A stretch of 41,120 bases of DNA from CAZIHO01 sp964538875 (GTDB taxonomy: Bacteria > Pseudomonadota > Gammaproteobacteria > Chromatiales > Chromatiaceae). The notes beneath the pieces are model-generated. The model had not been told where the DNA came from, did no database searches, and saw only the letters and a list, made by a program, of their open reading frames with translations. Made by a program: the position numbers and the translations under genes. Positions within the stretch are counted from its first letter, which is position 1, and each line of letters begins with the position of its first letter. The stretch spans positions 1 to 41,120 of the forward strand of contig CAZIHO010000018.1 of assembly GCA_964538875.1 (NCBI GenBank), read 5' to 3'. Positions 33,270 through 40,969 of this stretch are shown piece after piece.

Positions 33270-34376
33270 TCATGCCGGGCGGGCCTGGGCGCTCTCAGCA
33301 ATGCGATCCAAGGCTTGCATGACCGCCACGCTAGCCCGTTCCATTTGTTGCAGGGAATCCAGGGCTGGCAAGCGATTACCCGATTCCAGTTGCGTGAGGG
33401 CAGCCAAGCCGTTGGCATGCACCCGTTGATGGGGCGCATCCAGATCCGCGAAACCCGGCAGGTTGGCGTAGAAGGCGCGGCCATCCCCCGCCAGATACCA
33501 CTTGCCCAGCCGGCAGGAGACATGGTCCGCGAACTCTTCCTTAGACTTTCGCGACACCCCCATGAGCACCTTATAAACCTCGTACTTGTAAACCAGGTGG
33601 TCCAACTTCACCACTTCCACGAAGCTACGCACCGCGCCGCCGGTAATGGTCCCCTGCATTGCCTGGGTCATGACCACGAACTGGTGCATGCTGTCGCTGG
33701 CGGTGCGGCTGATCTCGCTGAAACTGTTGGAATCCCGGGCCACCGCGTCAATTTGGGTCTTGGCAGCGTTGGTTTCCGCGTGAATGGTGCCGACCAAGGT
33801 TTCGATTTCGCTGGTGGCCGCCCTGGTTTTCTTGGCTAGGGTACGGACTTCGTCCGCCACCACCGCGAATCCCCGCCCCTTCTCGCCGGCGCGGGCCGCC
33901 TCGATGGCGGCATTCAGGGCCAACAGATTGGTTTGTTCGGAAATACCACGGATCAGGCCGATGATTCCTTCGATGTGGGCGGCCTTTTGATGCAAGCCCT
34001 CCACCGTGGAGGACACATGCTGGGTATCCTTGGCCATCTGGAGTAAGGAGTGGGCGATCCGGTCCACGGCGCCCTGGGCTTCCACGGATACGTGGGACGC
34101 CTTGCCGGCGGTGTCCTTCTCCTGGCGCATCAGATTGGCGACACCCAGCAAGGAGCCTTGGAAGTGGGCCAGGGATTCGCTAAAGGACAGCAGACTTTGG
34201 AAGAGTCCCTGTATAAACTCAGCGCCCACCCGCAGGCTGTCCCGCTCGGCCCGGGTCTGGTCCACCTCCTCGCTCAATCGCTGGTGGTCCTGGCGACAAC
34301 CAGCCAACGCTTCGGTCAACTCGCTGATTTCCCGGCGCGCCTGTGCCAACGACCGCTTGGATTTCGAGAAGAACAT
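33270..34376 (-). CDS. Soluble chemoreceptor with C-terminal zinc-binding CZB domain
   Basis: A 368-residue cytoplasmic methyl-accepting chemotaxis protein. A coiled-coil lead (about 1-60) is followed by the signalling domain with the conserved hairpin tip (GISEQTNLLALNAAIEAARAGEKGRGFAVVADEVR, about 165-200). The C-terminus is a CZB domain with four candidate zinc ligands: H260 (KLDH), C288 (SCRLGKWY), H316 and H320 (PHQRVH). There is no transmembrane segment. CZB receptors such as TlpD sense zinc and oxidants such as hypochlorous acid inside the cell; no other sensory domain is present, so CZB is probably the sensor. I chose ATG 34376 because GGAGG lies about ten bases upstream; the longer open frame to 34613 lacks a site. 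It is divergent from fabI and far from other chemotaxis genes. Confidence 0.9.
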   Translation of the reverse strand: MFFSKSKRSLAQARREISELTEALAGCRQDHQRLSEEVDQTRAERDSLRVGAEFIQGLFQSLLSFSESLAHFQGSLLGVANLMRQEKDTAGKASHVSVEAQGAVDRIAHSLLQMAKDTQHVSSTVEGLHQKAAHIEGIIGLIRGISEQTNLLALNAAIEAARAGEKGRGFAVVADEVRTLAKKTRAATSEIETLVGTIHAETNAAKTQIDAVARDSNSFSEISRTASDSMHQFVVMTQAMQGTITGGAVRSFVEVVKLDHLVYKYEVYKVLMGVSRKSKEEFADHVSCRLGKWYLAGDGRAFYANLPGFADLDAPHQRVHANGLAALTQLESGNRLPALDSLQQMERASVAVMQALDRIAESAQARPA

Positions 34377-34446
34377 GGGGATAAGCCTCCAAAAAGGCCG
34401 TTTAAGGCGAAATAGGCATCCTGTTAACGCATAGTTCTTGGGTGCC

Positions 34447-34473
34447 TTATCGTCGTCTCGGGGCAAATCTAAA
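34447..34473 (-). promoter_or_regulatory. Possible FliA (sigma-28) promoter for the chemoreceptor
   Basis: Minus strand: TTTA (34473-34470), 15 bases, then GACGATAA (34454-34447), seven of eight matches to the GCCGATAA -10 box of flagellar/chemotaxis promoters. The -35 element is a poor match. It lies about 70 bases upstream of the chemoreceptor start, which is a sensible distance. Confidence 0.35.
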
Positions 34474-34641
34474 GGCCGGACTCGGAAAATTATTGGTGTT
34501 GCCAAGGCCGCCCGTGCCGGCTTGATTCGGTCGGCGGGGGATTTTTTTGCTAAGGTTCGCGTCCAAGTGGGGACACGCCGCTCCCTCCAACATGCAACGA
34601 ATGCCCGGAACAATCCGGGAACCGCCGTCGAGGATCAATCC

Positions 34642-35418
34642 ATGGGCTTCATGCAGGACAAAAAAGTACTTATCGTGGGTGCGGCCAGCAGTCGCTCCAT
34701 CGCCTGGGGTGTGGCCCAAGCCATGTTTCGGGAGGGCGCGCAGCTGGCGTTCAGCTACCAGGGCGACCGGCTGCAGCGGGTGGTCCAGGATTTAGCCGCC
34801 AAGGTGGAATCGGACGTCTGCATGCCCCTAGATGTGTGCAGTGACTATCAGATCGACGCCGCCTTTGACACACTGGCGGCGCGCTGGGACGGACTGGACG
34901 CCATCGTGCATTCGGTGGCCTTCGCGCCCCGGGACCAGTTGGCGGGCAATTACGCGGACGTGGTGACCCGGGAAGGCTTCGACACCGCCCTCGACATCAG
35001 CGCTTACAGCCTGGCCGCCTTGGCCAAGGCCGGCCGCCCCCTGATGCAGGGGCGCAATGGCTCGGTTCTGGCCATGAGTTACCTGGGTGCGGTGCGAGTC
35101 ATCCCAAATTACAACGTCATGGGCGTCGCCAAGGCGGCCCTGGAAGCCAACGTCCGTTACCTGGCGGCGGCCCTGGGTCCCGAGGGCATCCGGGTCAACG
35201 CCATTTCGGCGGGTCCCATCCGCACCCTGGCGGCAGCCGGGATCGGGGATTTCCGCGCCATGCTGAGCTACGTCCAGGAGCGTACACCCCTGCGCCGCAA
35301 CGTCACCATCGAGGAGGTCGGCAACGCGGCCGCCTTCCTCTGCTCGGACCTGGCGTCCGCCATCACCGGCGACATTCTGTACGTGGATACCGGCTATCAC
35401 ATCATGGGCATGGTCTAG
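34642..35418 (+). CDS. fabI: Enoyl-[acyl-carrier-protein] reductase (NADH), FabI
   Basis: A 258-residue short-chain dehydrogenase/reductase that carries out the last, NADH-dependent step of each fatty-acid elongation cycle. Signature features: GAASSRSIAWGVAQAMFREGA at the nucleotide site, the catalytic set Y147, Y157 and K164 (SYLGAVRVIPNYNVMGVAK), SAGPIRTLAAAGI in the substrate-binding loop, and TGDILYVDTGYHIMGM at the end. Residue numbers differ by one from E. coli FabI. Start ATG 34642 has GAGGA seven bases upstream; the longer open frame is not supported. It is single and divergent from the chemoreceptor gene. The TGDILYVDTG ending and length leave little doubt about the subfamily. Confidence 0.96.
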   Translation: MGFMQDKKVLIVGAASSRSIAWGVAQAMFREGAQLAFSYQGDRLQRVVQDLAAKVESDVCMPLDVCSDYQIDAAFDTLAARWDGLDAIVHSVAFAPRDQLAGNYADVVTREGFDTALDISAYSLAALAKAGRPLMQGRNGSVLAMSYLGAVRVIPNYNVMGVAKAALEANVRYLAAALGPEGIRVNAISAGPIRTLAAAGIGDFRAMLSYVQERTPLRRNVTIEEVGNAAAFLCSDLASAITGDILYVDTGYHIMGMV

Positions 35419-35431
35419 GCCCCAGGCGCGG

Positions 35432-35461
35432 ATGACAGACGCCCCTGGAACACCGTAGAAT
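35432..35461 (+). promoter_or_regulatory. Candidate promoter of the etfB-etfA-acd operon
   Basis: -35 ATGACA (35432-35437), 18-base spacer, -10 TAGAAT (35456-35461); ten of twelve bases match the sigma-70 consensus. Predicted start near 35468, about 100 bases before etfB. A CCAGGCG/CGCCCCTGG hairpin overlaps it (about 35422-35449) and may be the fabI transcript end, although it has no T tail. Confidence 0.5.
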
Positions 35462-35565
35462 GGCGGGATTTTGAGCAGCGGTCCGGCGTCCCCGGCGGGG
35501 GCGGGCAGGGTGCGACAATCCACCGAACCCAGTGGCTCCAGGTCCCAAATCCTAATGGAAAACGC

Positions 35566-36456
35566 ATGAGCTACCGTTCCATTGTATTAGTTAAGCAAGT
35601 GCCGGATACGGCGAATATTTCCGGCCAGGTCATGAAGCCGGACGGCACCGTGAACCGGGGCAAACTGCCCACCGTCTTCAACCCGGAAGACCGGGTCGCC
35701 CTGGAGTTGGCGCTCCAGGTACGGGACCGGTATGGCGGTAGCCTGTTGGCCTTGACCATGGGCCCCCTCAAGGCCTCGGACTTGCTGCGGGAATGCCTCT
35801 ACATGGGGGCTGACGAGGCGGTGTTGATTAGCGACCGCAAGTTCGCCGGCGCCGATACCCTGGCGACTTCCTATGTCCTCGCCGAGGCGATCCGCAAGCT
35901 GGGCGACTTTGACCTGGTATTCGCTGGCCGCCAGGCCATCGACGGCGACACCGCCCAAGTAGGCCCCCAGACCGCCGAAAAGCTGGGCATTCCCCAAATC
36001 ACCTACGCGGAACAGGTGCTGGCAGTGCAGGGGGACCGGGTCCGGGTCCGGCGCAAGATCGACGGCGGCTTCGAAGTACTGGAAGGCCGGCTGCCGCTGC
36101 TGATCACGGTGGTCAAGGAGGCGGCGGTGCCGCGTCCCTTCAAGGCCAAGCGGGTCATGGCGTACAAGAACGCTCATACCCTGCTGGAGTTGGAAAAAAT
36201 GACCGAGGCCAATTCCTTATTGTACGTCGACCAACTCAAGGACGAGTACATTGCCAAGGGCCTGTTCATCCCGACCCTCACTACTGACGACCTGCACGTG
36301 GACGTGAAGCGCTGCGGCCTGCACGGCTCCCCCACCAAGGTGCATCAGATTGAATCGGTGGTGCTGGGCGGCAGCGAACACGAAAAAATCCCCCCGACCA
36401 AGGATGGGATGAACGCCCTGATCGACCGGCTCATGGAAGACCACATCTTCGGATAG
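35566..36456 (+). CDS. etfB: Electron transfer flavoprotein beta subunit, bifurcating-type signature
   Basis: A 296-residue EtfB/FixA family protein; ordinary EtfB is about 250 residues, so it is long. With EtfA it carries electrons between the acyl-CoA dehydrogenase and other carriers. The segment GRQAIDGDTAQVGP (121-134) is the form found in electron-bifurcating ETFs, where it binds the second FAD; non-bifurcating, AMP-binding ETFs instead have an aspartate-rich segment followed by TGQ. VNRGKLPTVFNPEDRVALELAL near the start is the family signature. Start ATG 35566 has a weak GGA eight bases upstream. It is the first of three tightly spaced genes (etfB, etfA, acyl-CoA dehydrogenase). Function as a bifurcating ETF is inferred from motifs; biochemistry could differ. 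Confidence 0.92.
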   Translation: MSYRSIVLVKQVPDTANISGQVMKPDGTVNRGKLPTVFNPEDRVALELALQVRDRYGGSLLALTMGPLKASDLLRECLYMGADEAVLISDRKFAGADTLATSYVLAEAIRKLGDFDLVFAGRQAIDGDTAQVGPQTAEKLGIPQITYAEQVLAVQGDRVRVRRKIDGGFEVLEGRLPLLITVVKEAAVPRPFKAKRVMAYKNAHTLLELEKMTEANSLLYVDQLKDEYIAKGLFIPTLTTDDLHVDVKRCGLHGSPTKVHQIESVVLGGSEHEKIPPTKDGMNALIDRLMEDHIFG

Positions 36457-36464
36457 GCGCCGCC

Positions 36465-37484
36465 ATGCAAAACCAACAACCTCAAGTTTGGGTCTATATC
36501 GAACAGCGTCAGGGGAAGGCGGCGGACGTCAGCTTGGAACTGCTATCCAAGGGACGCAAGCTGGCGGAAACCCTGGGCGGGGAACTCAAAGCGGTGGTGA
36601 TCGGTCACCAAGTCGCCGATTTGGCCCGCGAGACCTTCCGTTTTGGCGCCGGCGAAGTGCTGCTGGCGGACCATCCTCATCTGAAGGACTACAACACCCT
36701 GCCCTACAGCCGCATCCTCGGCGAGCTGGTGCATCAGTATCAGCCCCGCATCCTGCTGTTTGGCGGCACCATCATCGGCCGCGACCTGGCGCCCCGGGTG
36801 GCGTCCCACACCCTGAGCGGCCTCACCGCAGACTGCACGGACCTGCGCATTGCCGACGTGACCTACCTGCGCAAGGACTACAAGGACCTGTTGCTACAGA
36901 TTCGTCCCGCGTTCGGCGGCAATATCATCGCCACCATCATCTGCCCGGACGCGCCGGTGCAAATGGCCACGGTGCGGGAAGGGGTGATGGAAAAGCTACC
37001 CCTGGACCAGCCGGTGGCAGGCCAAATCACCGAGGTGGCCTACGAACCCAATGAGCTGGATGGCTTGGTGCAAATCATCGAGCGCCACCACGAGGAAAAC
37101 AAGGTGGACCTCAAGGCGGCGCCCATCATCGTCGCCGGCGGCTACGGCATGGGCTCCTATGAGGGATTCCGGTTGCTGTATGACCTGGCCCACACCCTCG
37201 GAGGCGAAGTGGCGGGCAGCCGGGCGGCGGTGGACGCGGGCTTCATCGACCATGCCCGCCAGGTGGGCCAAACCGGCGTCACCGTGCGCCCCAAACTCTA
37301 TATCGCCTGCGGAATTTCCGGCGCCATCCAGCACCGGGCCGGGATGCAGGACGCTAATAAGATCATCGCCATCAACTCGGATCCGGACGCGCCCATTTTC
37401 GGCGTCTGCCATTACGGAATCGTCGGCGATGCCCGGGAAGTCATCCCCATGCTGATTGACGCCTACAAGCACAAACTCAAGTAG
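36465..37484 (+). CDS. etfA: Electron transfer flavoprotein alpha subunit
   Basis: A 339-residue EtfA/FixB protein. The C-terminal FAD-binding domain is intact: GSRAAVDAGFIDHARQVGQ leads into VGQTG (267-271), VRPKLYIACGISGAIQH follows (GISGAIQH 283-290), and NSDPDAPIFGVCHYGIVGDA binds the flavin. The N-terminal domain shows GRDLAPRVASHTLSGLTADC. It pairs with EtfB, whose stop is eight bases upstream, and delivers or accepts electrons for the acyl-CoA dehydrogenase encoded 11 bases downstream. There is no N-terminal ferredoxin extension of the kind some ETFs carry. Start ATG 36465 has only a weak AGG site, as expected for coupled translation. Confidence 0.95.
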   Translation: MQNQQPQVWVYIEQRQGKAADVSLELLSKGRKLAETLGGELKAVVIGHQVADLARETFRFGAGEVLLADHPHLKDYNTLPYSRILGELVHQYQPRILLFGGTIIGRDLAPRVASHTLSGLTADCTDLRIADVTYLRKDYKDLLLQIRPAFGGNIIATIICPDAPVQMATVREGVMEKLPLDQPVAGQITEVAYEPNELDGLVQIIERHHEENKVDLKAAPIIVAGGYGMGSYEGFRLLYDLAHTLGGEVAGSRAAVDAGFIDHARQVGQTGVTVRPKLYIACGISGAIQHRAGMQDANKIIAINSDPDAPIFGVCHYGIVGDAREVIPMLIDAYKHKLK

Positions 37485-37495
37485 CCGAGTCACCC

Positions 37496-39217
37496 ATGGC
37501 CAATTTTTTCAGCGACAATCCTGATCTGGTCTTTCAATTCGAGCGCCTGGCCCTGCAAGAGGTGGTCGAAATCGCCGAGCACGGCTATCAGGAAGCAAAA
37601 CAGTACAACTACGCCCCCGCCGACTACCAAGACGCCATCGACAACTATCGAAAGGTGTTGGAGATCGTCGGCGACATCGCCGGAAACTTCATCGCCCCCC
37701 GGGCACCGGGCGTAGACGAGGAAGGCAGCCACTTCGAAGATGGCAAGGTCCGTTACGCCAAGGGTACCCAAGAATCCTTGGAACAACTGACCAAAGCCGA
37801 GTTGATGGGCTTCACTCTGCCCCGGCGCTACGGCGGACTGAACTTCCCCACGACCCTCTACATCATGGCGATCGAGATGGTGTCCCGGGCCGAAGCCTCG
37901 CTCATGAATCTGTTTGGTCTGCAAGACATCGCCGAGACCATCAACAAGTACGGCGACGAGGCCCAACGCCAGGAATTCCTACCTCAATTCGCCAGTGGCG
38001 CCGCCACCGGCGCCATGGCGCTCACCGAGCCGGACGCGGGATCCGACCTGCAATCCGTGAACATGCAGGCTTACCAAGATGAATCAGGCCAATGGCGACT
38101 AAAGGGCGTCAAGCGCTTTATCACCAATGGCAACGGTGACATTCTGCTGGTGCTGGCCCGCTCGGAACCCGGCACCAAGGACGGGCGCGGCCTGAGCATG
38201 TTTGCCTGTTATGGCAAGGACCACATCAAGGTCCGCCGGATCGAGAATAAGCTGGGCATTCACGGCTCCCCCACCTGCGAACTGCAATTCAACGACACCC
38301 CTGCCCAACTGGTGGGTAAGCGCAAATTCGGGCTCATCAAGTACGTCATGGACCTGATGAACGGCGCCCGCCTAGGCATCGCGGCGCAGGCCATGGGTAT
38401 CGCCCAGGCCGCCTATGAGGAAGCGCTGGCCTATGCCAAGGCTCGGGAACAATTCGGCAAGTCCATTTTCAATATTCCCGTGGTCACTAATATGCTCCTG
38501 GAAATGCGGGTAACGCTGGAGAGTGACCGGTCCCTGCTCTACTCCGCAGCCCAATGGGTAGACCTGCGGAATAAGCTGGAAGAGAAAATCGAACACCTCA
38601 AGGCGGAGGGCAAGGATCAATCGGACAGTAACGCCCGACTGAAGGAGGCGAGCCGCATGGCCGCCTTGCTCACCCCCATGACCAAGTATGTGCTGACCGA
38701 AAACGCCAACCGCATCGCCTACGACGCCTTGCAGATCCACGGCGGCACCGGTTACATGAAGGAATTCAACATCGAGCGCCTGACCCGGGACGCCCGCATC
38801 ACCAATATTTACGAAGGCACATCTCAGCTACAGATCGTCGCGGCCATCGGCGGCGTGGTGAACGATATCCTGGCGGAATTTTTTACTGCCAAGGAACAGC
38901 ACCAATACAAGGGAACCCTGACCAAGCTAGCGGACGAACTGAAGGAAATACGCAAGCAATTTCTGGACTGCTTGAAATTCGTCTCGGACAAGACCGACAA
39001 GCAGGTGCAAAGCGTGGTCGCCAAGGAATTGGTCGAGCTGTATTCTTATCTCTACACCGGCTATTTGCTGATGGATGAGGCGGAAGTAGATAGCCACAAA
39101 GTGTTCATCGCTAATCGCTACATCCTCGGGGCGGCAGCCAAAGTCGCGGCCAATGCGGTACGCATTAAGAACAACGCCTATGGCGATTTGCTGCACGCCG
39201 ACAAAATTTTGATTTAA
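37496..39217 (+). CDS. Acyl-CoA dehydrogenase, long form, partner of EtfAB
   Basis: A 573-residue FAD enzyme that oxidises acyl-CoA to trans-2-enoyl-CoA, or the reverse. The core shows LTEPDAGSDLQSV (flavin/substrate site), FITNGNGDILLVLAR, EQFGKSIFNIPVV and ALQIHGGTGYMKEF, then catalytic-base E440 in YEGTSQLQI. It is longer than short- and medium-chain enzymes (about 380 residues): there is a charged helical insert (NKLEEKIEHLKAEGKDQSDS) and a C-terminal helical domain of about 110 residues. The long form beside an ETF of bifurcating type resembles enzymes of anaerobic fatty-acid metabolism. Substrate chain length cannot be read. In a PHA-storing cell it may serve beta-oxidation or a reductive electron sink (inference). 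Confidence 0.92.
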   Translation: MANFFSDNPDLVFQFERLALQEVVEIAEHGYQEAKQYNYAPADYQDAIDNYRKVLEIVGDIAGNFIAPRAPGVDEEGSHFEDGKVRYAKGTQESLEQLTKAELMGFTLPRRYGGLNFPTTLYIMAIEMVSRAEASLMNLFGLQDIAETINKYGDEAQRQEFLPQFASGAATGAMALTEPDAGSDLQSVNMQAYQDESGQWRLKGVKRFITNGNGDILLVLARSEPGTKDGRGLSMFACYGKDHIKVRRIENKLGIHGSPTCELQFNDTPAQLVGKRKFGLIKYVMDLMNGARLGIAAQAMGIAQAAYEEALAYAKAREQFGKSIFNIPVVTNMLLEMRVTLESDRSLLYSAAQWVDLRNKLEEKIEHLKAEGKDQSDSNARLKEASRMAALLTPMTKYVLTENANRIAYDALQIHGGTGYMKEFNIERLTRDARITNIYEGTSQLQIVAAIGGVVNDILAEFFTAKEQHQYKGTLTKLADELKEIRKQFLDCLKFVSDKTDKQVQSVVAKELVELYSYLYTGYLLMDEAEVDSHKVFIANRYILGAAAKVAANAVRIKNNAYGDLLHADKILI

Positions 39218-39250
39218 ACGCCCCCCGCACTTGGCGGGTATTGGCGTTTT
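39216..39250 (+). terminator. Intrinsic terminator of the etf-acd operon
   Basis: Two stacked stems: outer AAACGCC (39216-39222) with GGCGTTT (39243-39249), inner CCCGC (39224-39228) with GCGGG (39234-39238) around ACTTG; a TATT bulge lies on one side. The 3' arm ends in TTTT. It overlaps the acd stop codon. Confidence 0.75.
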
Positions 39251-39269
39251 AGTCGTTATCAGGTTAAAT
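39242..39269 (+). promoter_or_regulatory. Possible lysC promoter
   Basis: TTGGCG (39242-39247), 16 bases, TTAAAT (39264-39269), 35 bases before the lysC start. The -35 box lies within the 3' arm of the upstream terminator. Only moderate consensus match, but no better candidate exists in the 87-base gap. Confidence 0.35.
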
Positions 39270-39304
39270 ACCCACCCTTCAGGGTCTGTTCGGAAGTTTT
39301 ACCC

Positions 39305-40528
39305 ATGGCATTGATCGTACAGAAATATGGTGGTACCTCGGTGGGCTCGGTGGAACGTATTCAAGCCGTCGCCGCCAAGGTAAAAGCCGCCCGGGATCTG
39401 GGTAACCGGCTGGTCGTGGTGGTATCCGCCATGTCAGGGGAAACCAATCGGCTGGTCGCTCTTGGCCAAGCCGTTCAGCCCCAACCCAATCCAAGGGAAA
39501 TGGACGTGCTTATGTCCACCGGCGAACAAGTCACCATCGCCTTGCTGGCCATGGCGTTAGAAGCCGTCGGCTGTCCAGCCCGCTCCTATACCGGCGGGCA
39601 GGTGCGGATTCTCACCGATAGCGCCTATAACAAGGCGCGCATCCAAGATATCAGCGCCGACGAGGTGGAAGCGGATTTGGACGCTGGCAGAGTGGTGGTG
39701 GTCGCTGGGTTTCAAGGAGTGGATGACCAAGACAACATTACTACCCTGGGCCGGGGCGGCTCGGATACCACAGCGGTGGCTATGGCGGCAGCCCTCAAGG
39801 CCGATGAATGCCAAATTTACACAGACGTGGATGGCGTTTATACCACCGACCCTCGGGTGGAGCCGAAGGCACGCCGTCTAGACCGCATCACCTTCGAGGA
39901 AATGCTGGAAATGGCCAGCCTCGGCTCCAAGGTCTTGCAAATCAGATCCGTGGAATTTGCCGGAAAATACAATGTGCCATTGAGGGTGCTGTCGAGCTTC
40001 GAGGACGGGCCCGGCACCCTGATTACCCTAGATGACGAGGAAGGTATGGAAGACGCGAAAATCTCCGGTATCGCTTTTACCCGTGACGAAGCCAAACTGA
40101 CGATTCTGGGCGTTCCGGATCAGCCGGGAGTGGCCCACAAAATTCTGGTGGCGATCTCCGGCGCCAATATCGAAGTGGACATGATCGTGCAAAACATTGC
40201 GCCGGACGGCGCCACCACGGATCTGACCTTTACCGTCAGCAGAAACGACTATGCTAAGGCCATGGACATCCTTCAGGCCACCGCCCAAGAATTAAAGGCA
40301 CGGGAAACCCGAGGCGACCGGAGCATCGCGAAAATATCTTTGGTGGGAGTGGGTATGCGGTCCCACGCGGGCATTGCCAGCACCATGTTTGGCGCCCTTG
40401 CCAAGGAAGGGATCAATATCCAAATGATTTCCACGTCGGAAATCAAAATTTCGGTCGTGGTCCAAGAAAAGTATCTGGAGTTGGGCGTTCGTGCGCTGCA
40501 TGAAGCCTTTGGGTTAGACAAATCCTAA
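39305..40528 (+). CDS. lysC: Aspartate kinase
   Basis: A 407-residue monofunctional aspartokinase that phosphorylates aspartate, the first step to lysine, threonine, methionine and diaminopimelate. The kinase domain (1-240) begins with ALIVQKYGGTSVG (catalytic K7) and has the FQGVDDQDNITTLGRGGSDTTAVA and YTDVDGVYTTDPR motifs. Two ACT domains (about 260-400, starting at LTILGVPDQPGVA and ISLVGVGMRSHAG) give feedback control. No homoserine dehydrogenase is fused. Start ATG 39305 has GGAAG nine bases upstream. It precedes csrA, as in many gammaproteobacteria, but the usual upstream neighbour alaS is replaced by acd. An internal ATG at 40046 is likely used to make a separate regulatory subunit (listed separately). 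Confidence 0.96.
   Translation: MALIVQKYGGTSVGSVERIQAVAAKVKAARDLGNRLVVVVSAMSGETNRLVALGQAVQPQPNPREMDVLMSTGEQVTIALLAMALEAVGCPARSYTGGQVRILTDSAYNKARIQDISADEVEADLDAGRVVVVAGFQGVDDQDNITTLGRGGSDTTAVAMAAALKADECQIYTDVDGVYTTDPRVEPKARRLDRITFEEMLEMASLGSKVLQIRSVEFAGKYNVPLRVLSSFEDGPGTLITLDDEEGMEDAKISGIAFTRDEAKLTILGVPDQPGVAHKILVAISGANIEVDMIVQNIAPDGATTDLTFTVSRNDYAKAMDILQATAQELKARETRGDRSIAKISLVGVGMRSHAGIASTMFGALAKEGINIQMISTSEIKISVVVQEKYLELGVRALHEAFGLDKS
40046..40528 (+). other. Internal in-frame start for an aspartokinase beta (regulatory) subunit
   Basis: ATG 40046 is in frame with lysC (codon 248) and is preceded by GAGGAAGG, a strong ribosome site five bases upstream. The product would be 160 residues (MEDAKISGIAFTRDEAKLT onwards) containing just the two ACT domains. 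Alpha2-beta2 aspartokinases of Bacillus and Corynebacterium make their beta subunit from an internal start at the same place. That it is used here is inferred. Confidence 0.6.
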
Positions 40529-40729
40529 TGCGACCTAGTCAGTGCGGCGGTTGTGTTGATTGATTGGGTGATGCTTATTCAATTCAGTTCGCTCAATTGC
40601 TACAATTCGCGTCACCTAGTTACGATGGCTAGGGCATTGGTGCTTGGTTGGGAGCAGGCAAGAAGCTCGTTGTTTGAGCGGAATAATTAACCTGCAAATG
40701 ATCCGGAATAAGATAGGGAGCATCCAAAA
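40529..40729 (+). promoter_or_regulatory. csrA upstream region and GGA-rich leader
   Basis: Clearly more AT-rich than the surrounding genes. After the promoter at 40578-40606 the leader of about 115 bases carries GGA at 40651, 40680, 40705 and 40717; the last is part of the AGGGAG ribosome site. CsrA binds GGA triplets in RNA, so autoregulation of csrA by its own product is likely, as known in E. coli (inference here). Confidence 0.5.
40578..40606 (+). promoter_or_regulatory. Candidate extended -10 promoter of csrA
   Basis: TGCTACAAT (40598-40606) is an extended -10 element (TGn plus five of six of TATAAT). A weak -35 TTCAAT (40578-40583) lies 17 bases upstream. Predicted start near 40613. 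Confidence 0.5.
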
Positions 40730-40930
40730 ATGCTAATCTTGACAAGACGGGTAGGCGAAACCCTAATGATTGGCGATGATGTGACGGTTACGGTACTTGG
40801 TGTGAAGGGAAATCAGGTGCGCATTGGTGTGAATGCGCCGCGGGACATTACTGTTCATCGCGAAGAAATCTATGAGAGAATCAAGCGGGAACAGGCGGAA
40901 ACCGTGGATAGGGATTCCGGCGCCGAGTAA
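40730..40930 (+). CDS. csrA: Carbon storage regulator, RNA-binding protein
   Basis: A 66-residue dimeric RNA-binding protein that represses or stabilises mRNAs by binding GGA motifs near ribosome sites. It governs carbon storage, motility, biofilm formation and c-di-GMP enzymes in gammaproteobacteria. MLILTRRVGETLMIGDDVTVTVLGVKGNQVRIGVNAP and VHREEIYERI are the family hallmarks, including L4 and R44 positions of the RNA-binding surface. Start ATG 40730 has AGGGAG nine bases upstream. Between lysC and tRNA-Ser, it occupies the standard gammaproteobacterial position. The short C-terminal tail (QAETVDRDSGAE) is variable in the family. Given two c-di-GMP phosphodiesterases, a riboswitch and a phasin in the same window, CsrA may act on several local genes, but no target can be shown. 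Confidence 0.97.
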   Translation: MLILTRRVGETLMIGDDVTVTVLGVKGNQVRIGVNAPRDITVHREEIYERIKREQAETVDRDSGAE

Positions 40931-40932
40931 CC

Positions 40933-40961
40933 TTGGCGTAGGCAAGGGCGGATTGTATAAT
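40933..40961 (+). promoter_or_regulatory. Strong sigma-70 promoter of tRNA-Ser(GCU)
   Basis: -35 TTGGCG (40933-40938), exactly 17-base spacer, perfect -10 TATAAT (40956-40961), then a GC-rich discriminator (CTGCCC), as at growth-rate-controlled stable RNA promoters. It begins two bases after the csrA stop. Predicted start near 40968, so the tRNA has a 5' leader of about 60 bases. Confidence 0.8.
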
Positions 40962-40969
40962 CTGCCCTT
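40944..40969 (+). terminator. Hairpin after csrA overlapping the tRNA promoter
   Basis: AAGGGCGGATT and AATCTGCCCTT pair over eleven positions (one G-U) around a GTAT loop. The 3' side continues CATCTTG, so the U tract is poor. It may end or protect the csrA mRNA; the same DNA holds the tRNA -10 box. Confidence 0.5.

Noticed and set aside
33077..33523. 148-residue minus-strand frame overlapping the chemoreceptor end
   Set aside because: It is a frame-shifted reading of the CZB region plus intergenic DNA; Trp/Arg/Pro-rich with no family resemblance.
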